A stretch of 64,000 nucleotides of DNA from Liquorilactobacillus uvarum DSM 19971 (GCF_001434935.1 NZ_AZEG01000011.1:1-64000), one strand, 5' to 3'. Positions 46,286 to 55,000 are shown, counted from the stretch's first letter. Numbers and translations are program-made. Notes: generated by a model from the sequence alone, not told the origin.

Positions 46286-46430
46286 AAACATCCCTCCGAA
46301 CAATTATCTGATTACAGATAACAACGACATGTTATAGAATGCTATGACAATTGCTGATCTGCTTTTTAATAAGCAAAAAAGCAGTCGTCAGATTTGTTTC
46401 ACCAAAGCATGAATATCTTTCATGTGTGTC
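46286..46430 (-). other. Structured 5' leader of the zinc-ribbon gene
   Basis: About 140 nt between promoter and ORF. A hairpin (46354-46391: CTGATCTGCTTTTT against AAAAAAGCAGTCGTCAG) and a possible 11-codon ORF (MKDIHALVKQI) before it are visible. No match to a riboswitch that I know. Confidence 0.4.
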
Positions 46431-46459
46431 ATACTACACTTAGATTTTAATAGTGTCAA
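46431..46459 (-). promoter_or_regulatory. Promoter of the zinc-ribbon gene (and perhaps ilv)
   Basis: Minus strand TTGACA (46454-46459), 17-nt spacer, TAGTAT (46431-46436). Confidence 0.7.
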
Positions 46460-46639
46460 CATCTTTTTTTAATAAAATCCTTTTATTTTTAGGTTGGACA
46501 CAACATTTTTACACTTTTTATTCTTTTGTATTTTTTCTAAATATCTTTTTTTATAGCTCAATTTAAAGGCATATAAGGAAGAAACAAAGAATTAACTTAT
46601 CCATCTCTATATTTTATGTATTATTTTTTTAATTTTATG

Positions 46640-46669
46640 TTGACAAATGAGTTTTTTCAGCTGTATAGT
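46640..46669 (+). promoter_or_regulatory. Promoter of the Ile leader/MHS transporter
   Basis: TTGACA (46640-46645), 18-nt spacer, TATAGT (46664-46669), about 37 nt before the leader ATG. The gap between 46460 and 46640 is AT-rich and otherwise empty. Confidence 0.75.
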
Positions 46670-46705
46670 TACAAACATATTAAAGAACACTAAGAGGAGA
46701 ACTGA

Positions 46706-46765
46706 ATGATGACAACCAACACTAACATTCTAATTATTATTATTATCAGCGCGATTATTAATTGA
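46706..46765 (+). CDS. Ile-rich leader peptide
   Basis: 19-residue peptide behind AAGAGGAGA. It begins MMTTNTN and ends ILIIIIISAIIN: eight Ile codons, mostly ATT, five of them consecutive. It precedes an intrinsic terminator and a transporter gene. Ile starvation should stall ribosomes here and allow read-through. The competing antiterminator pairing is not obvious by eye; a GTCCGC-GCGGAC hairpin (about 46789-46803) lies between. Confidence 0.88.
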   Translation: MMTTNTNILIIIIISAIIN

Positions 46766-46812
46766 TGCGGGCTGTATTTTGGAATGTCCGCGAATTGCGG
46801 ACAGCGTTGGTT

Positions 46813-46848
46813 AAGCCAGAAGCTGTCAAACAGCTTCTGGCTTTTTTA
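46813..46848 (+). terminator. Attenuator terminator of the MHS transporter
   Basis: AAGCCAGAAGCTG pairs with CAGCTTCTGGCTT across TCAAA and runs into TTTTT. It lies between the leader peptide and the transporter. Confidence 0.9.
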
Positions 46849-46922
46849 TTTGTCCTTGCTTTGGAGGTGTTACAAATATAAATTGTTTCAGAAACATAAT
46901 TTAACTTTTTAGGAGGGTTTTT

Positions 46923-48245
46923 ATGGATAATACAAATAGTTTAGAAAATCATTTTGAAGGCTCCGAAGGGTTCAAACGTGATTCAGTAAGAACAGTTATG
47001 TTCGCCTCAATGATTGGAACCGCAATTGAGTTTTTTGATTTTTATGCTTACGGGACTGCAGCGGCTGCATACTTCCCTAAAGTTTTCTTTCCCGAAGTTA
47101 CTCCTGCAATCGCAACAATCTTAAGCTTGCTAACCTTTGGAGTCGCATTTATTGCTCGCCCTTTAGGTTCTTTTGTCTTCGGTCACTTCGGTGACAAGAT
47201 CGGTCGTAAAAGAACGTTGGTCTTTTCTCTTTTACTAATGGGGATCTCTACAGTTCTGATCGGTGTATTGCCTAGTTATGCAACTTTAGGCTTAACATCT
47301 GTTATTCTTTTGTGCGCCTGCCGCTTTGTTCAAGGAATTGGTCTCGGAGGTGAATGGTCTGGAGCAGCTTTAGTTGCTACCGAAAATGCACCTGCCAACA
47401 AAAGGGCTTTATATGGTTCTTTCCCCGAACTTGGAGCACCATTAGGTTTCTTCTTAAGCAATGGTCTGTTCTTTCTGCTTGAATCGTTTTTAACTCCAGC
47501 GCAAATGCTTAGCTTTGGTTGGCGCGTTCCTTTCCTTGCATCCTCAATTTTAGTTTTTGTTGGTTTTTGGGTACGTGAACGTATGCAAGAAACCCCTCTC
47601 TTCCGCTTAGCTCAAGAAAAAAAAGAGGTTACTAAGTCTCCTTTGAAAGTTGTTTTCAAAACTAGTTGGCGTCAAATAATTCAAGGAACTTTCATTGTCT
47701 CTGTCACTTACACACTCTTTTACACCTTAGCAACATGGTCTTTGACATATGCTACCACCAAACTTGGATTTACAAACCAAGAATATCTGTTCATGTTGAT
47801 GGGCTCGATCATTGTTTTTGCTGTTTTAATTGTTTTGTCCTCATCACTTGCCGATAAGTGGGGACGCAGACGCACATTAATGACTTCATCAACTGCCTTG
47901 ATCGTTTTCGCATTTCTTTTCCCTTATTTACTGCAAGGTCAGCGCAATTTTGTTAACGTAGCTTTATTTCTTGTCATTGGCTTTGTTCTGATGGGAATCG
48001 CATTTGGACCTGTTGGTGCTCTTTTACCAGAATTATTTTCAACGAAAGTTCGCTACTCAGGTTCAGGAATCGCCTATAATCTAGCCGCAATCGTTGGAGC
48101 CGCATTCACACCTACAATTGCAACTTGGTTGGCTGATAACTGGGGTATTCGTTCAGTTGGAATATACTTAGGCATCATGGCTATCGCTTGTTTGTTATCC
48201 CTGATAACAATTAAAGAAACAAAAACCGTTGATTTTTCTAAATAA
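46923..48245 (+). CDS. MHS-family MFS transporter under Ile attenuation
   Basis: 440 aa, 12 helices, metabolite:H+ symporter subgroup (KgtP, ProP, ShiA relatives). MIGTAIEFFDFYAYGTAAA is the helix-1 signature, GHFGDKIGRKRTL motif A, and RFVQGIGLGGEWSGAALVATENAP the helix-4 pattern. AGGAGGG precedes the ATG. Known MHS substrates are 2-oxoglutarate, other carboxylates, shikimate and betaine/proline. The Ile-rich leader upstream suggests a substrate convertible to isoleucine, such as 3-methyl-2-oxovalerate or a 2-hydroxy acid, or Ile itself. Confidence 0.88.
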   Translation: MDNTNSLENHFEGSEGFKRDSVRTVMFASMIGTAIEFFDFYAYGTAAAAYFPKVFFPEVTPAIATILSLLTFGVAFIARPLGSFVFGHFGDKIGRKRTLVFSLLLMGISTVLIGVLPSYATLGLTSVILLCACRFVQGIGLGGEWSGAALVATENAPANKRALYGSFPELGAPLGFFLSNGLFFLLESFLTPAQMLSFGWRVPFLASSILVFVGFWVRERMQETPLFRLAQEKKEVTKSPLKVVFKTSWRQIIQGTFIVSVTYTLFYTLATWSLTYATTKLGFTNQEYLFMLMGSIIVFAVLIVLSSSLADKWGRRRTLMTSSTALIVFAFLFPYLLQGQRNFVNVALFLVIGFVLMGIAFGPVGALLPELFSTKVRYSGSGIAYNLAAIVGAAFTPTIATWLADNWGIRSVGIYLGIMAIACLLSLITIKETKTVDFSK

Positions 48246-48263
48246 AACTAATTAACATAAAAT

Positions 48264-48320
48264 AACCCATAAACGTTTATTGTACTTTGTCCAGTTGTAT
48301 CAAAAACGTTTACGGGTTTT
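48264..48320. terminator. Terminator between the MHS and kinase genes
   Basis: AACCCATAAACGTTT pairs with AAACGTTTACGGGTT and is followed by TTAT. Convergent genes share it. Confidence 0.8.
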
Positions 48321-48331
48321 ATAATGTCTTT

Positions 48332-49183
48332 TTAAATAATTATTTGTTTCATTGTACGCGTAACACTTTGTGTGTAACTACGTCCGAATTTATTCAGATG
48401 AACCATTAAATAATACAAACGATAAAAATTAAATCGCTTTTCGTACCCTTCTGCTAAAGGTGTAGCCATTTGGTAAGCACGGTAAAAGGCTTCATTGAAA
48501 CCACCAAAAACAGTGGTAATAGCGATGTCAAATTCACGATCACCATAAAAAGCAGCTGGATCTATTAATGCAGGGCGTCCGTCTGACAAAAACATATAAT
48601 TTCCACCCCATAGATCTCCATGAAGTAGGACCGGTATGCTCTCATGCAATGTTAGCTCTTTGACAATTATTTTACGGACTTCTTGGTAGAGTTTTAGTTC
48701 TCTAGATTTCCATAACCCTTGCTGCTGCAAGGCCGAAGATAATATATCCAGACGTTGTTTTATAAATAATGTGCTCCATGAATCTGTCCAATCATTTTTA
48801 AAAGAAACACTGGTCCCAGTGTACGGAAAATCAAAGCCAAATCTGCCAGTTGGGCTTTGGTGCTGATGTAGGCGTGCAACTAATTTTCCAAGATCACTTT
48901 GATCACCAAAACCTGATTGTAAGAAGTTTAGTAATAGATAAGCGTCACCGTCTATTTGACCGTTTGCAAGTACACGTGGAGCCAAAATCCCGGCTTCTTC
49001 AAAAGCATGCAGTCCCGCAATTTCTCCGGCATAAAATTCTTGATTGTGCTGCGGTTGAACTAATAAAAAATACCGCTTATCGTTTGTATCAAGCCTGAAA
49101 GCTTTATTGACATCTCCACCACTAACTGGAAGTACCTGTGTAAGACCGTTGAGGGGCAATTGAGCTAACCATTCCTTCTGCAT
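48332..49183 (-). CDS. Fructosamine kinase family protein
   Basis: 283 aa aminoglycoside-phosphotransferase-like fold. VSGGDVNKAFRLDT is the N-lobe glycine loop, VLLHGDLWGGNYMF the catalytic loop with the Asp base, and ALIDPAAFYGDREFDIA the metal-binding Asp. Members phosphorylate ketosamines (fructosamine, ribulosamine) for protein deglycation. It is monocistronic, convergent with the MHS transporter gene. Confidence 0.9.
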   Translation of the reverse strand: MQKEWLAQLPLNGLTQVLPVSGGDVNKAFRLDTNDKRYFLLVQPQHNQEFYAGEIAGLHAFEEAGILAPRVLANGQIDGDAYLLLNFLQSGFGDQSDLGKLVARLHQHQSPTGRFGFDFPYTGTSVSFKNDWTDSWSTLFIKQRLDILSSALQQQGLWKSRELKLYQEVRKIIVKELTLHESIPVLLHGDLWGGNYMFLSDGRPALIDPAAFYGDREFDIAITTVFGGFNEAFYRAYQMATPLAEGYEKRFNFYRLYYLMVHLNKFGRSYTQSVTRTMKQIII

Positions 49184-49376
49184 AAATTTACACTCCTTCT
49201 TGTTTGCTACAATTACATTATAGTTTTTTTATTCAAAAATGTTCATTTTAAAACACAGATCCAACTGCCTTTCAGTTAACTATGCAATCGTATTCAGGAT
49301 AAAGCCAAACATTTGCTTTCAAAAAAGAAGTAGACATATACTTATAGATGTACGAAATACTAAGGAGGAACATCAG

Positions 49377-50780
49377 ATGGCTTATAAAACAATCAATCCT
49401 TTCACAAATGAGGTTATAAAAACTTTTTCCAACCCAACTGAAAAACAAATCGAACACGCTTTAACCGTGGGAAATGATTTATATCATCAATGGCAAAAAG
49501 AGCCTTTTTCAGCTCGTGCTGAAAAGCTTCATGAGATTGCCGATCTACTATTGAAAAACAAAGAGAAACTTGCTAAAGTTCTCGTTATCGAAATGGGCAA
49601 GTTAATTGGGGAAGCACGCGGTGAAGTTGAACTGTGTGCGCTGATTGCTGATTACTTTGCTGACCATTCAGCTGAACTTTTACAACCCGCTTCTATTAAT
49701 ACAAAAGCTGGCGAAGCCCGTGTTGAAAAGCATTCCGTTGGTGTCCTGCTAATGGTTGAGCCATGGAACTTTCCTTATTATCAAATAATGAGGGTCTTTG
49801 CTCCAAACTACATGGTCGGAAATCCAATGATTCTGAAACATTCTTCTAACACTCCAAGTTCCGCGGAAGCCTTCGAAAAAATCGTTAATGAAGCCGGTGC
49901 TCCTGAAGGAAGCCTAACCAATCTCTTTTTAACTCACAATCAGGTTGACCAAGTAATTGCCGATCCTCGTATTCAAGGTGTTGCTTTAACCGGTTCAGAA
50001 CGTGGTGGGAGTTCAGTTGCTCAAGCTGCTGGTAAATATTTAAAAAAATCATCTATGGAGCTCGGAGGAAACGATGCATTTATTGTTTTAGATGATGCTG
50101 ACTTAGATCAAGTGATTAAGGTTGCCGCTCGAGCACGTACCTATAATGCTGGTCAGGTATGTACTTCTTCCAAACGTTTCATTGTCGCTGATAACTTGTA
50201 TGATGAATTTTTGGAACGTCTAGGTCAATCTTACAAAAACTTCAAACCCGGTGACCCGCTTGACGAAAACACAACTTTAGCACCAATGTCGTCTGCAAAA
50301 GCCAAGAGTAAGCTTGAGGAACAAGTCAACGAAGCAATTGCTCATGGGGCAACGCTGTATCAAGGAAACAACCAGATTAATCTTCCAGGGCAGTTTTTTG
50401 AACCAACGATCTTAACAGATATAACACAGGATAATCCTGCTTACTATGAAGAGATGTTTGGCTCAGTTGCTCAGGTTTACCGTGTACATTCTGAACAAGA
50501 AGCAATCGATCTTGCAAACAATTCTCATTATGGTTTGGGCGGCATTGTTTTTTCTAAGGATAAAGAACGTGGCAAAAAAGTTGCCAGCCAAATTGAAACA
50601 GGGATGGTCTTTGTTAACACCTTCTTGTACACCCTTCCTGAGTTGCCTTTCGGAGGTGTTAAAAATTCTGGCTATGGCCGTGAAATGAGCACTATCGGTC
50701 TTAATGCTTTCGTAAATGAAAAACTGATTGTCGCCGTTGACAAGCCTGACTTTGACAACCGTGCTGGTGCTTTATTTTAA
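49377..50780 (+). CDS. NAD(P)-dependent aldehyde dehydrogenase (succinate-semialdehyde type)
   Basis: 467 aa ALDH. MVEPWNFPYYQIMRVFAPNYMVGNP is the cofactor region, KKSSMELGGNDAFIVLDDADL holds the general-base Glu, and YNAGQVCTSSKRFIV the catalytic Cys. FGSVAQVYRV and LPFGGVKNSGYGREMS are the C-terminal hallmarks, typical of the GabD-like succinate-semialdehyde dehydrogenase group. The start MAYKTINPF at 49377 has AAGGAGG upstream; the longer in-frame ORF to 49239 is unsupported. Aldehyde substrate is not certain. Confidence 0.9.
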   Translation: MAYKTINPFTNEVIKTFSNPTEKQIEHALTVGNDLYHQWQKEPFSARAEKLHEIADLLLKNKEKLAKVLVIEMGKLIGEARGEVELCALIADYFADHSAELLQPASINTKAGEARVEKHSVGVLLMVEPWNFPYYQIMRVFAPNYMVGNPMILKHSSNTPSSAEAFEKIVNEAGAPEGSLTNLFLTHNQVDQVIADPRIQGVALTGSERGGSSVAQAAGKYLKKSSMELGGNDAFIVLDDADLDQVIKVAARARTYNAGQVCTSSKRFIVADNLYDEFLERLGQSYKNFKPGDPLDENTTLAPMSSAKAKSKLEEQVNEAIAHGATLYQGNNQINLPGQFFEPTILTDITQDNPAYYEEMFGSVAQVYRVHSEQEAIDLANNSHYGLGGIVFSKDKERGKKVASQIETGMVFVNTFLYTLPELPFGGVKNSGYGREMSTIGLNAFVNEKLIVAVDKPDFDNRAGALF

Positions 50781-50965
50781 AGACATTAACATTCCATTCA
50801 ACTTAGCAAGGCTTGGCACATAAATTAAAGACACACAGCGGCTCAGTCTAAATAAACAATAGGTTTTGGACATTAACCGTGAATTATTTGTGGTTAATTT
50901 GGTCTACAAATAATTAATTAAAAAATTGTCTATCAAAAAATGTTAATTCGCATAATACAAGATTA

Positions 50966-51012
50966 AAAAAGGGCCCAGATCAAAAATCAAATTTTGATCT
51001 GGGTCCCTTTTT
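50966..51012. repeat. Dispersed hairpin copy 4 / bidirectional terminator
   Basis: AAAAAGGGCCCAGATCAAAA pairs with TTTTGATCTGGGTCCCTTTTT. Its left flank GTTAATTCGCATAATACAAG matches copies 2 and 3. Another weak hairpin with ATTATTTGT and ACAAATAAT arms lies at about 50880-50918. Nothing else is seen in 50781-51030. Confidence 0.85.
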
Positions 51013-51030
51013 CTCTCTATTTCAATTGTT

Positions 51031-51322
51031 TTAATCATTGGATACTGCATCAATATGCAGTAGATCCCACTCATCTGTGATAGCCACATAGATATCAAAC
51101 AAAGATATTTGTTCAGCTGAACGGACCCAATCTTGGCGACGCGGACCCTTTTTTAGTTTTAATCAGCCTTGCTCTCCCAAGACTCACCATTAACCGCCGA
51201 ACTAAGCTTGGATTAGACTCAATACTGGTCGCTATTGTAGAACTTGAGAGATTACTTTCCTTACAAATCTCCAGATACGCTAAAATATGAATTGCATCAC
51301 TTAATTTATGCGAATGTTTCAT
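51031..51322 (-). pseudogene. Broken Rrf2 family regulator
   Basis: MKHSHKLSDAIHILAYLEIC...SSTIATSIESNPSLVRRLMVSLGRARLI...GSASPRL is a good Rrf2 helix-turn-helix region, similar to the intact gene at 7594. After SPRL an extra G shifts the frame to GPFS and a stop. Dropping it restores VRSAEQISLFDIYVAITDEWDLLHIDAVSND, which then ends in TAA about 60 residues before the usual C-terminus. The gene therefore carries two lesions. The likely start is 51322 (AGGG upstream). It lies just downstream of the NmrA-type gene. Confidence 0.88.
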
Positions 51323-51424
51323 TAAAGCCCTACCTTGAAAATTCAAAAAATAAATATTTAATAATATGTCTTCAACCTTTTATAAGCAATATTTTATTTA
51401 GAAACCTATAACACCATTTAAAAT

Positions 51425-52282
51425 TTATTCTCGGATTAATTCCTGAATGGCATCTTTTAAAGGAACTAGGTTATGACCCAACACTTCTTCCAAATCGTTC
51501 GTTTCTTCGGCTAATTCATTGTTCCTAATTAAAGTCTGGATCATAACAATCATATCAGCAACATTTAGAGGGATGCCTTGTTTCGCCAAAAACTTTTCGT
51601 ATTCTTCATCTGTAATTGAATCAACTTTGAATTTTTTAGAGCTGATTTCAGTTAGTGCTTCCGCAAGATCAGCGAAGGTTAATGATTTCCCTGCAAATTC
51701 ATATACTTTTTGTGGATTCTTGTTTATCAAAACTCGAGCCGCGGCTTCTGCATACTCACGCTCTAATGCCCAACCAACATGACCAGTCTGTGCCGAATAG
51801 ACAAAAGGATTGCCCGCTAAAGAAGCATTTATTAAATTCAGCTCGTTTTCAAGATACCAATTATTACGTAAAAACGAATGCTTGATTCCACTTTCATCAA
51901 TTGCCTGTTCTGTTGCTCTATGATCTGCCGAGAGCAGACTTTTTGCCTGATCAGCGTGCGGGAAACTTGTATATGCAATAAATTTTATTCCTGTTTTTTT
52001 TGCAGCATCAACAACATTCAAATGCTGTTTAGCACGTGCATAATTATCATTAGGTACGGAAGAAATGAAAAGGAGCCGATCTATCCCTTTAAAGGCCTTC
52101 TCAAGACTTTTCTCATCCGTATAATCGGCTTTTCTGATCTCGATTCCCTGCGGTAAAACATTTGCCGCTTTTTTAGTATCACGTGCAAGCGCGATAATGT
52201 CATCTTGCTTAAGCCAATTTATCAAATGTGAAATGACATTACGTCCAAATTTACCAGTAGCACCTGTAACTGCATATTTCAT
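51425..52282 (-). CDS. NmrA/quinone-oxidoreductase-type NAD(P)H-binding protein
   Basis: 285 aa atypical SDR, QOR2/NmrA group. MKYAVTGATGKFGRNVISHLINWLK is the GxxGxxG nucleotide loop, and FISSVPNDNYARAKQHLNVVDAAKKTGIKFIAYTSF the central strand. Members reduce quinones or act as redox sensors. The start at 52282 has GGGGG upstream. A perfect 27-nt dyad overlaps the promoter. A broken Rrf2 gene follows on the same strand. Confidence 0.87.
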   Translation of the reverse strand: MKYAVTGATGKFGRNVISHLINWLKQDDIIALARDTKKAANVLPQGIEIRKADYTDEKSLEKAFKGIDRLLFISSVPNDNYARAKQHLNVVDAAKKTGIKFIAYTSFPHADQAKSLLSADHRATEQAIDESGIKHSFLRNNWYLENELNLINASLAGNPFVYSAQTGHVGWALEREYAEAAARVLINKNPQKVYEFAGKSLTFADLAEALTEISSKKFKVDSITDEEYEKFLAKQGIPLNVADMIVMIQTLIRNNELAEETNDLEEVLGHNLVPLKDAIQELIRE

Positions 52283-52318
52283 ATTCAATACCCCCATTTA
52301 TAATTCATTATATGGATA

Positions 52319-52345
52319 AACATGTTATTAATAAAGTAACATGTT
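52319..52345 (-). promoter_or_regulatory. Perfect 9-9-9 dyad operator (site B)
   Basis: AACATGTTA, nine-nt spacer, TAACATGTT: exact 9-bp inverted repeat. It overlaps the -10 region below a TTGACT -35 (minus strand). Related sites precede nitroreductase (32848) and pyruvate oxidase (7463). The length fits Rrf2-family operators, and both Rrf2 genes of the window sit beside such sites. Confidence 0.7.
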
Positions 52346-52461
52346 GTTTAAAAAAAGTCAAAATATGCGCATTAAACACCATTCAGACATTTTTCCCCTA
52401 TGAAATTGACTAACTAACCATTACTACAGTTAGTTTTAAGAGATTGCAGTGAAAAAACATT

Positions 52462-53133
52462 TCAATACCAGTTATTGGACTTCCAATGCTGCATTGCATT
52501 AACCCAAGATCCATATCGTTTTGCAACATACTTATTTGCCACCAGCTCTTGATTAGCCGGAGAATAGTCACCATTTAAATAGCTTGAATCCAACTGATAT
52601 TTTCCAATATACTTTCCATTACGAGCATTGTAGTTACCGCCAGATTCACGTGAGACAATATAGGCACGGGCCTGCGCTTCATCACTACTTTCATTATCCG
52701 TCGCAGTTTTATTAGTCGAAGTTTCATTATTCGTATACTTGACACTTACAGCAGAAGCACTAGAAGCAGAAGACATACTGGCAGTTGTTGCTTTAGCAGT
52801 GGCCGTAGTTGCCTGTCCCGAACTTCCTGGGATCAATAAATTATGTCCGGCTAAAATAAAGTTTGGATCTTGCAACTGATTAGCATTAACTATCCCTGCA
52901 ACACTCGTCTTATATTTTTCAGCCAGTTCCGAAACAGTATCGCCCCATCTTATCATGATATTTTCTTGTTTACTCAACTGACTCGTACTGCTGGTTGTTG
53001 AATTTTTACTATTTTGACTTGCTAAAAGTTGCCTAAAAGCCTGTCCATCTGTTTGACTGGCACTTGTCGTCTTATTACCCACGGCTTGTACTTTCGCTGT
53101 ACTGCTAACAGATTGACTCACATCGATAGTCAT
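52462..53133 (-). CDS. LysM protein with Apf-like C-terminal domain
   Basis: 223 aa. Residues about 58-105 form one LysM domain (IRWGDTVSELAEKYKTSVAGIVNANQLQDPNFILAGHNLLIP), followed by a Ser/Thr/Ala-rich linker and a C-terminal domain with SRESGGNYNARNGKYIGKYQLDSSYLNGD...WKSNNWY, the transglycosylase-like Apf module. It should bind and possibly cleave peptidoglycan. No signal peptide is present: the N-terminus MTIDVSQSVSSTAKVQ is hydrophilic. AGGGAAAG upstream supports this start. Confidence 0.82.
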   Translation of the reverse strand: MTIDVSQSVSSTAKVQAVGNKTTSASQTDGQAFRQLLASQNSKNSTTSSTSQLSKQENIMIRWGDTVSELAEKYKTSVAGIVNANQLQDPNFILAGHNLLIPGSSGQATTATAKATTASMSSASSASAVSVKYTNNETSTNKTATDNESSDEAQARAYIVSRESGGNYNARNGKYIGKYQLDSSYLNGDYSPANQELVANKYVAKRYGSWVNAMQHWKSNNWY

Positions 53134-53655
53134 CGCTTTCCCTCACCTATCCCTGATATTTTCATTATATTCCGTATATAAAATACTAGCACTCCTATGA
53201 TAGTTAAAAATTCCTCAAAAAGCAAGGTTGGGCAAAAAATACAAATTCCAAATAAACGAATGGGACTGAGTCAAAAATTATTTTTTGCCCCAATCCCTTA
53301 TTTTAAACTAACATTATTCGAATTAACATGTTGGGATACTCAGATTTTCCCACTCAAACACAGCTCGATTGTGTTAAAATGATCCTCGCTCTATTTGTGC
53401 ACAACGGTCAATCTAGCCAAGAGGGCAGCTACTAATATTACGAACTCGTAACTTGCTCTATAGATCTCGAAGATTTTATGATTTAGTAGCCATCTTTGAA
53501 TTAACAGGTCTAAAACAGATAGCTGCTCTTAAAATAAATACCAATTAATATCCTAGCTTTAATTAAAAATTTAGCTTGAAACGACTGTAATTCATGTTTT
53601 GTCGAAATTTTTAACAAGCCCTTTAGTAATATTAATATATCGTTTAAATTAATAT
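53134..53655. other. Intergenic region with hairpin copy 5
   Basis: About 520 nt. A weaker member of the hairpin family lies at 53258-53302 (TGGGACTGAGTCAAAAA against TTTTTTGCCCCAATCCC). The rest (53310-53650) has no ORF with a start and Shine-Dalgarno that I can support. Confidence 0.45.
53258..53302. repeat. Dispersed hairpin copy 5
   Basis: Degenerate copy: GGGACTGAGTCAAAAA faces TTTTTGCCCCAATCCC with several mismatches. It lies about 350 nt beyond the 3' end of the GPH transporter gene. Confidence 0.6.
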
Positions 53656-54987
53656 TTAATTTGCTACATGTTTATTTTTTATAGCATGCTGCATCTTTTC
53701 TTCATCATAAAAATGCAATACTGCCATCATCATGATATATATAATCAGTGGCAGCCAAACATAATTGATATTTATCATGTGCAATGTTGCCGTATTCTGT
53801 GCATGGTTCGGCAGATATCCTGCAACATGAAACAAACCTGCTGTTACAAGGCCGCCAAAACCTAGTCCCAAATTGACCCCAAAATCATCAGTTGATGCCA
53901 ATACACCTTCAGCTTGAATCCCCATTGCCATTCCATACCGAATCGTATCAGCAATCATAATCGAAACTAGCCCAACGATTATTCCATGACCAATGGAGTT
54001 AAAAAGTATCCCACCAAATAAGACCGGCAGCAAACCACTGTACACTCCAATACTCAAAATGCATTGACCACCAAAAGCAAGTATAATTCCGATTTGCATT
54101 GTTTTTTTCTTTGACCTTGAAGAAGTAAGATGCATGATGAGTAAGACACCTATCAAGGCTGCTAAAGTAAAACTATTTGCCCAAGGGACTAGGCCTTCAT
54201 CGTGTAAAACATATTTAAAATAATAAATTGTCGTTTGATTTTTAATTGATGTGACAAGCCAATACAGAAAAATAACGACTGAAATTATCAGCCACTGCTT
54301 ATTGCGCCACAGCATCTGCATAACTTTTTTCAAAGGCTGATGGCTTATTTCCTTAATTGTATGCCTCTCACGAATATGAAAAAAAGTATTTAAAATCAGT
54401 ATCAAAGAAATTATTCCAAACGCAATGATCGTTAAAAGAAAGCCCATCTTTTGATTACCCTGTCCGAAAAAAGCCACTAACGGTAAAGTAAAAACCGCAA
54501 CTACGATCTGAACTGAACTACCGCAAAACTGTCGAATAACACCCAACAATGTTAACTCACGTTCATTTTGTGTCATTGTAGGTAAAACTGAAGTAATCGG
54601 AACATTAACCGCAGTGTAGAAAAAGCCTAATCCTAAATAGGTGGCATAAGCCCACACAAGCTTACCTGTTTCTGAAAAATCAGGTGTGATAAAAGTTAAA
54701 ACTGCAAAAACAACATATGGGAGTGCATACCACAAGAAAAATGGCCGGCTTTTTCCAAAACGAGAATGTGTCCGATCGATCATTAAACCTATTAGCAAAC
54801 TCTCAAGAGTATCTGCAATTCGTGCAACAACAAATAAAATAGCCACTGCCCCTGGTTTTAACCCATACACATCAGTGTAGAAAAAAAGCAGGTATGTGGT
54901 CATAACCTGAAAAACAAGGTTATCGGCTGCATCGCTCAAACCGTAGCTGATACGTTCTGGCCATTTAGTTTCCATCCTTTTATCCAT
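53656..54987 (-). CDS. GPH-family sugar:cation symporter
   Basis: 443 aa, 12 helices, glycoside-pentoside-hexuronide family. ERISYGLSDAADNLVFQVMTTYLLFFYTDVYGL and IGLMIDRTHSRFGKSRPFFLWYALPY are the diagnostic N-terminal motifs. The C-terminal IIA-like domain of some LAB lactose carriers is absent. Shine-Dalgarno GAGGT precedes the ATG. It lies 13 nt downstream of the YagU-like gene; no glycosidase is adjacent, so the sugar is unknown. Confidence 0.88.
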   Translation of the reverse strand: MDKRMETKWPERISYGLSDAADNLVFQVMTTYLLFFYTDVYGLKPGAVAILFVVARIADTLESLLIGLMIDRTHSRFGKSRPFFLWYALPYVVFAVLTFITPDFSETGKLVWAYATYLGLGFFYTAVNVPITSVLPTMTQNERELTLLGVIRQFCGSSVQIVVAVFTLPLVAFFGQGNQKMGFLLTIIAFGIISLILILNTFFHIRERHTIKEISHQPLKKVMQMLWRNKQWLIISVVIFLYWLVTSIKNQTTIYYFKYVLHDEGLVPWANSFTLAALIGVLLIMHLTSSRSKKKTMQIGIILAFGGQCILSIGVYSGLLPVLFGGILFNSIGHGIIVGLVSIMIADTIRYGMAMGIQAEGVLASTDDFGVNLGLGFGGLVTAGLFHVAGYLPNHAQNTATLHMININYVWLPLIIYIMMMAVLHFYDEEKMQHAIKNKHVAN

Positions 54988-55000
54988 AAACGTACCTCAC

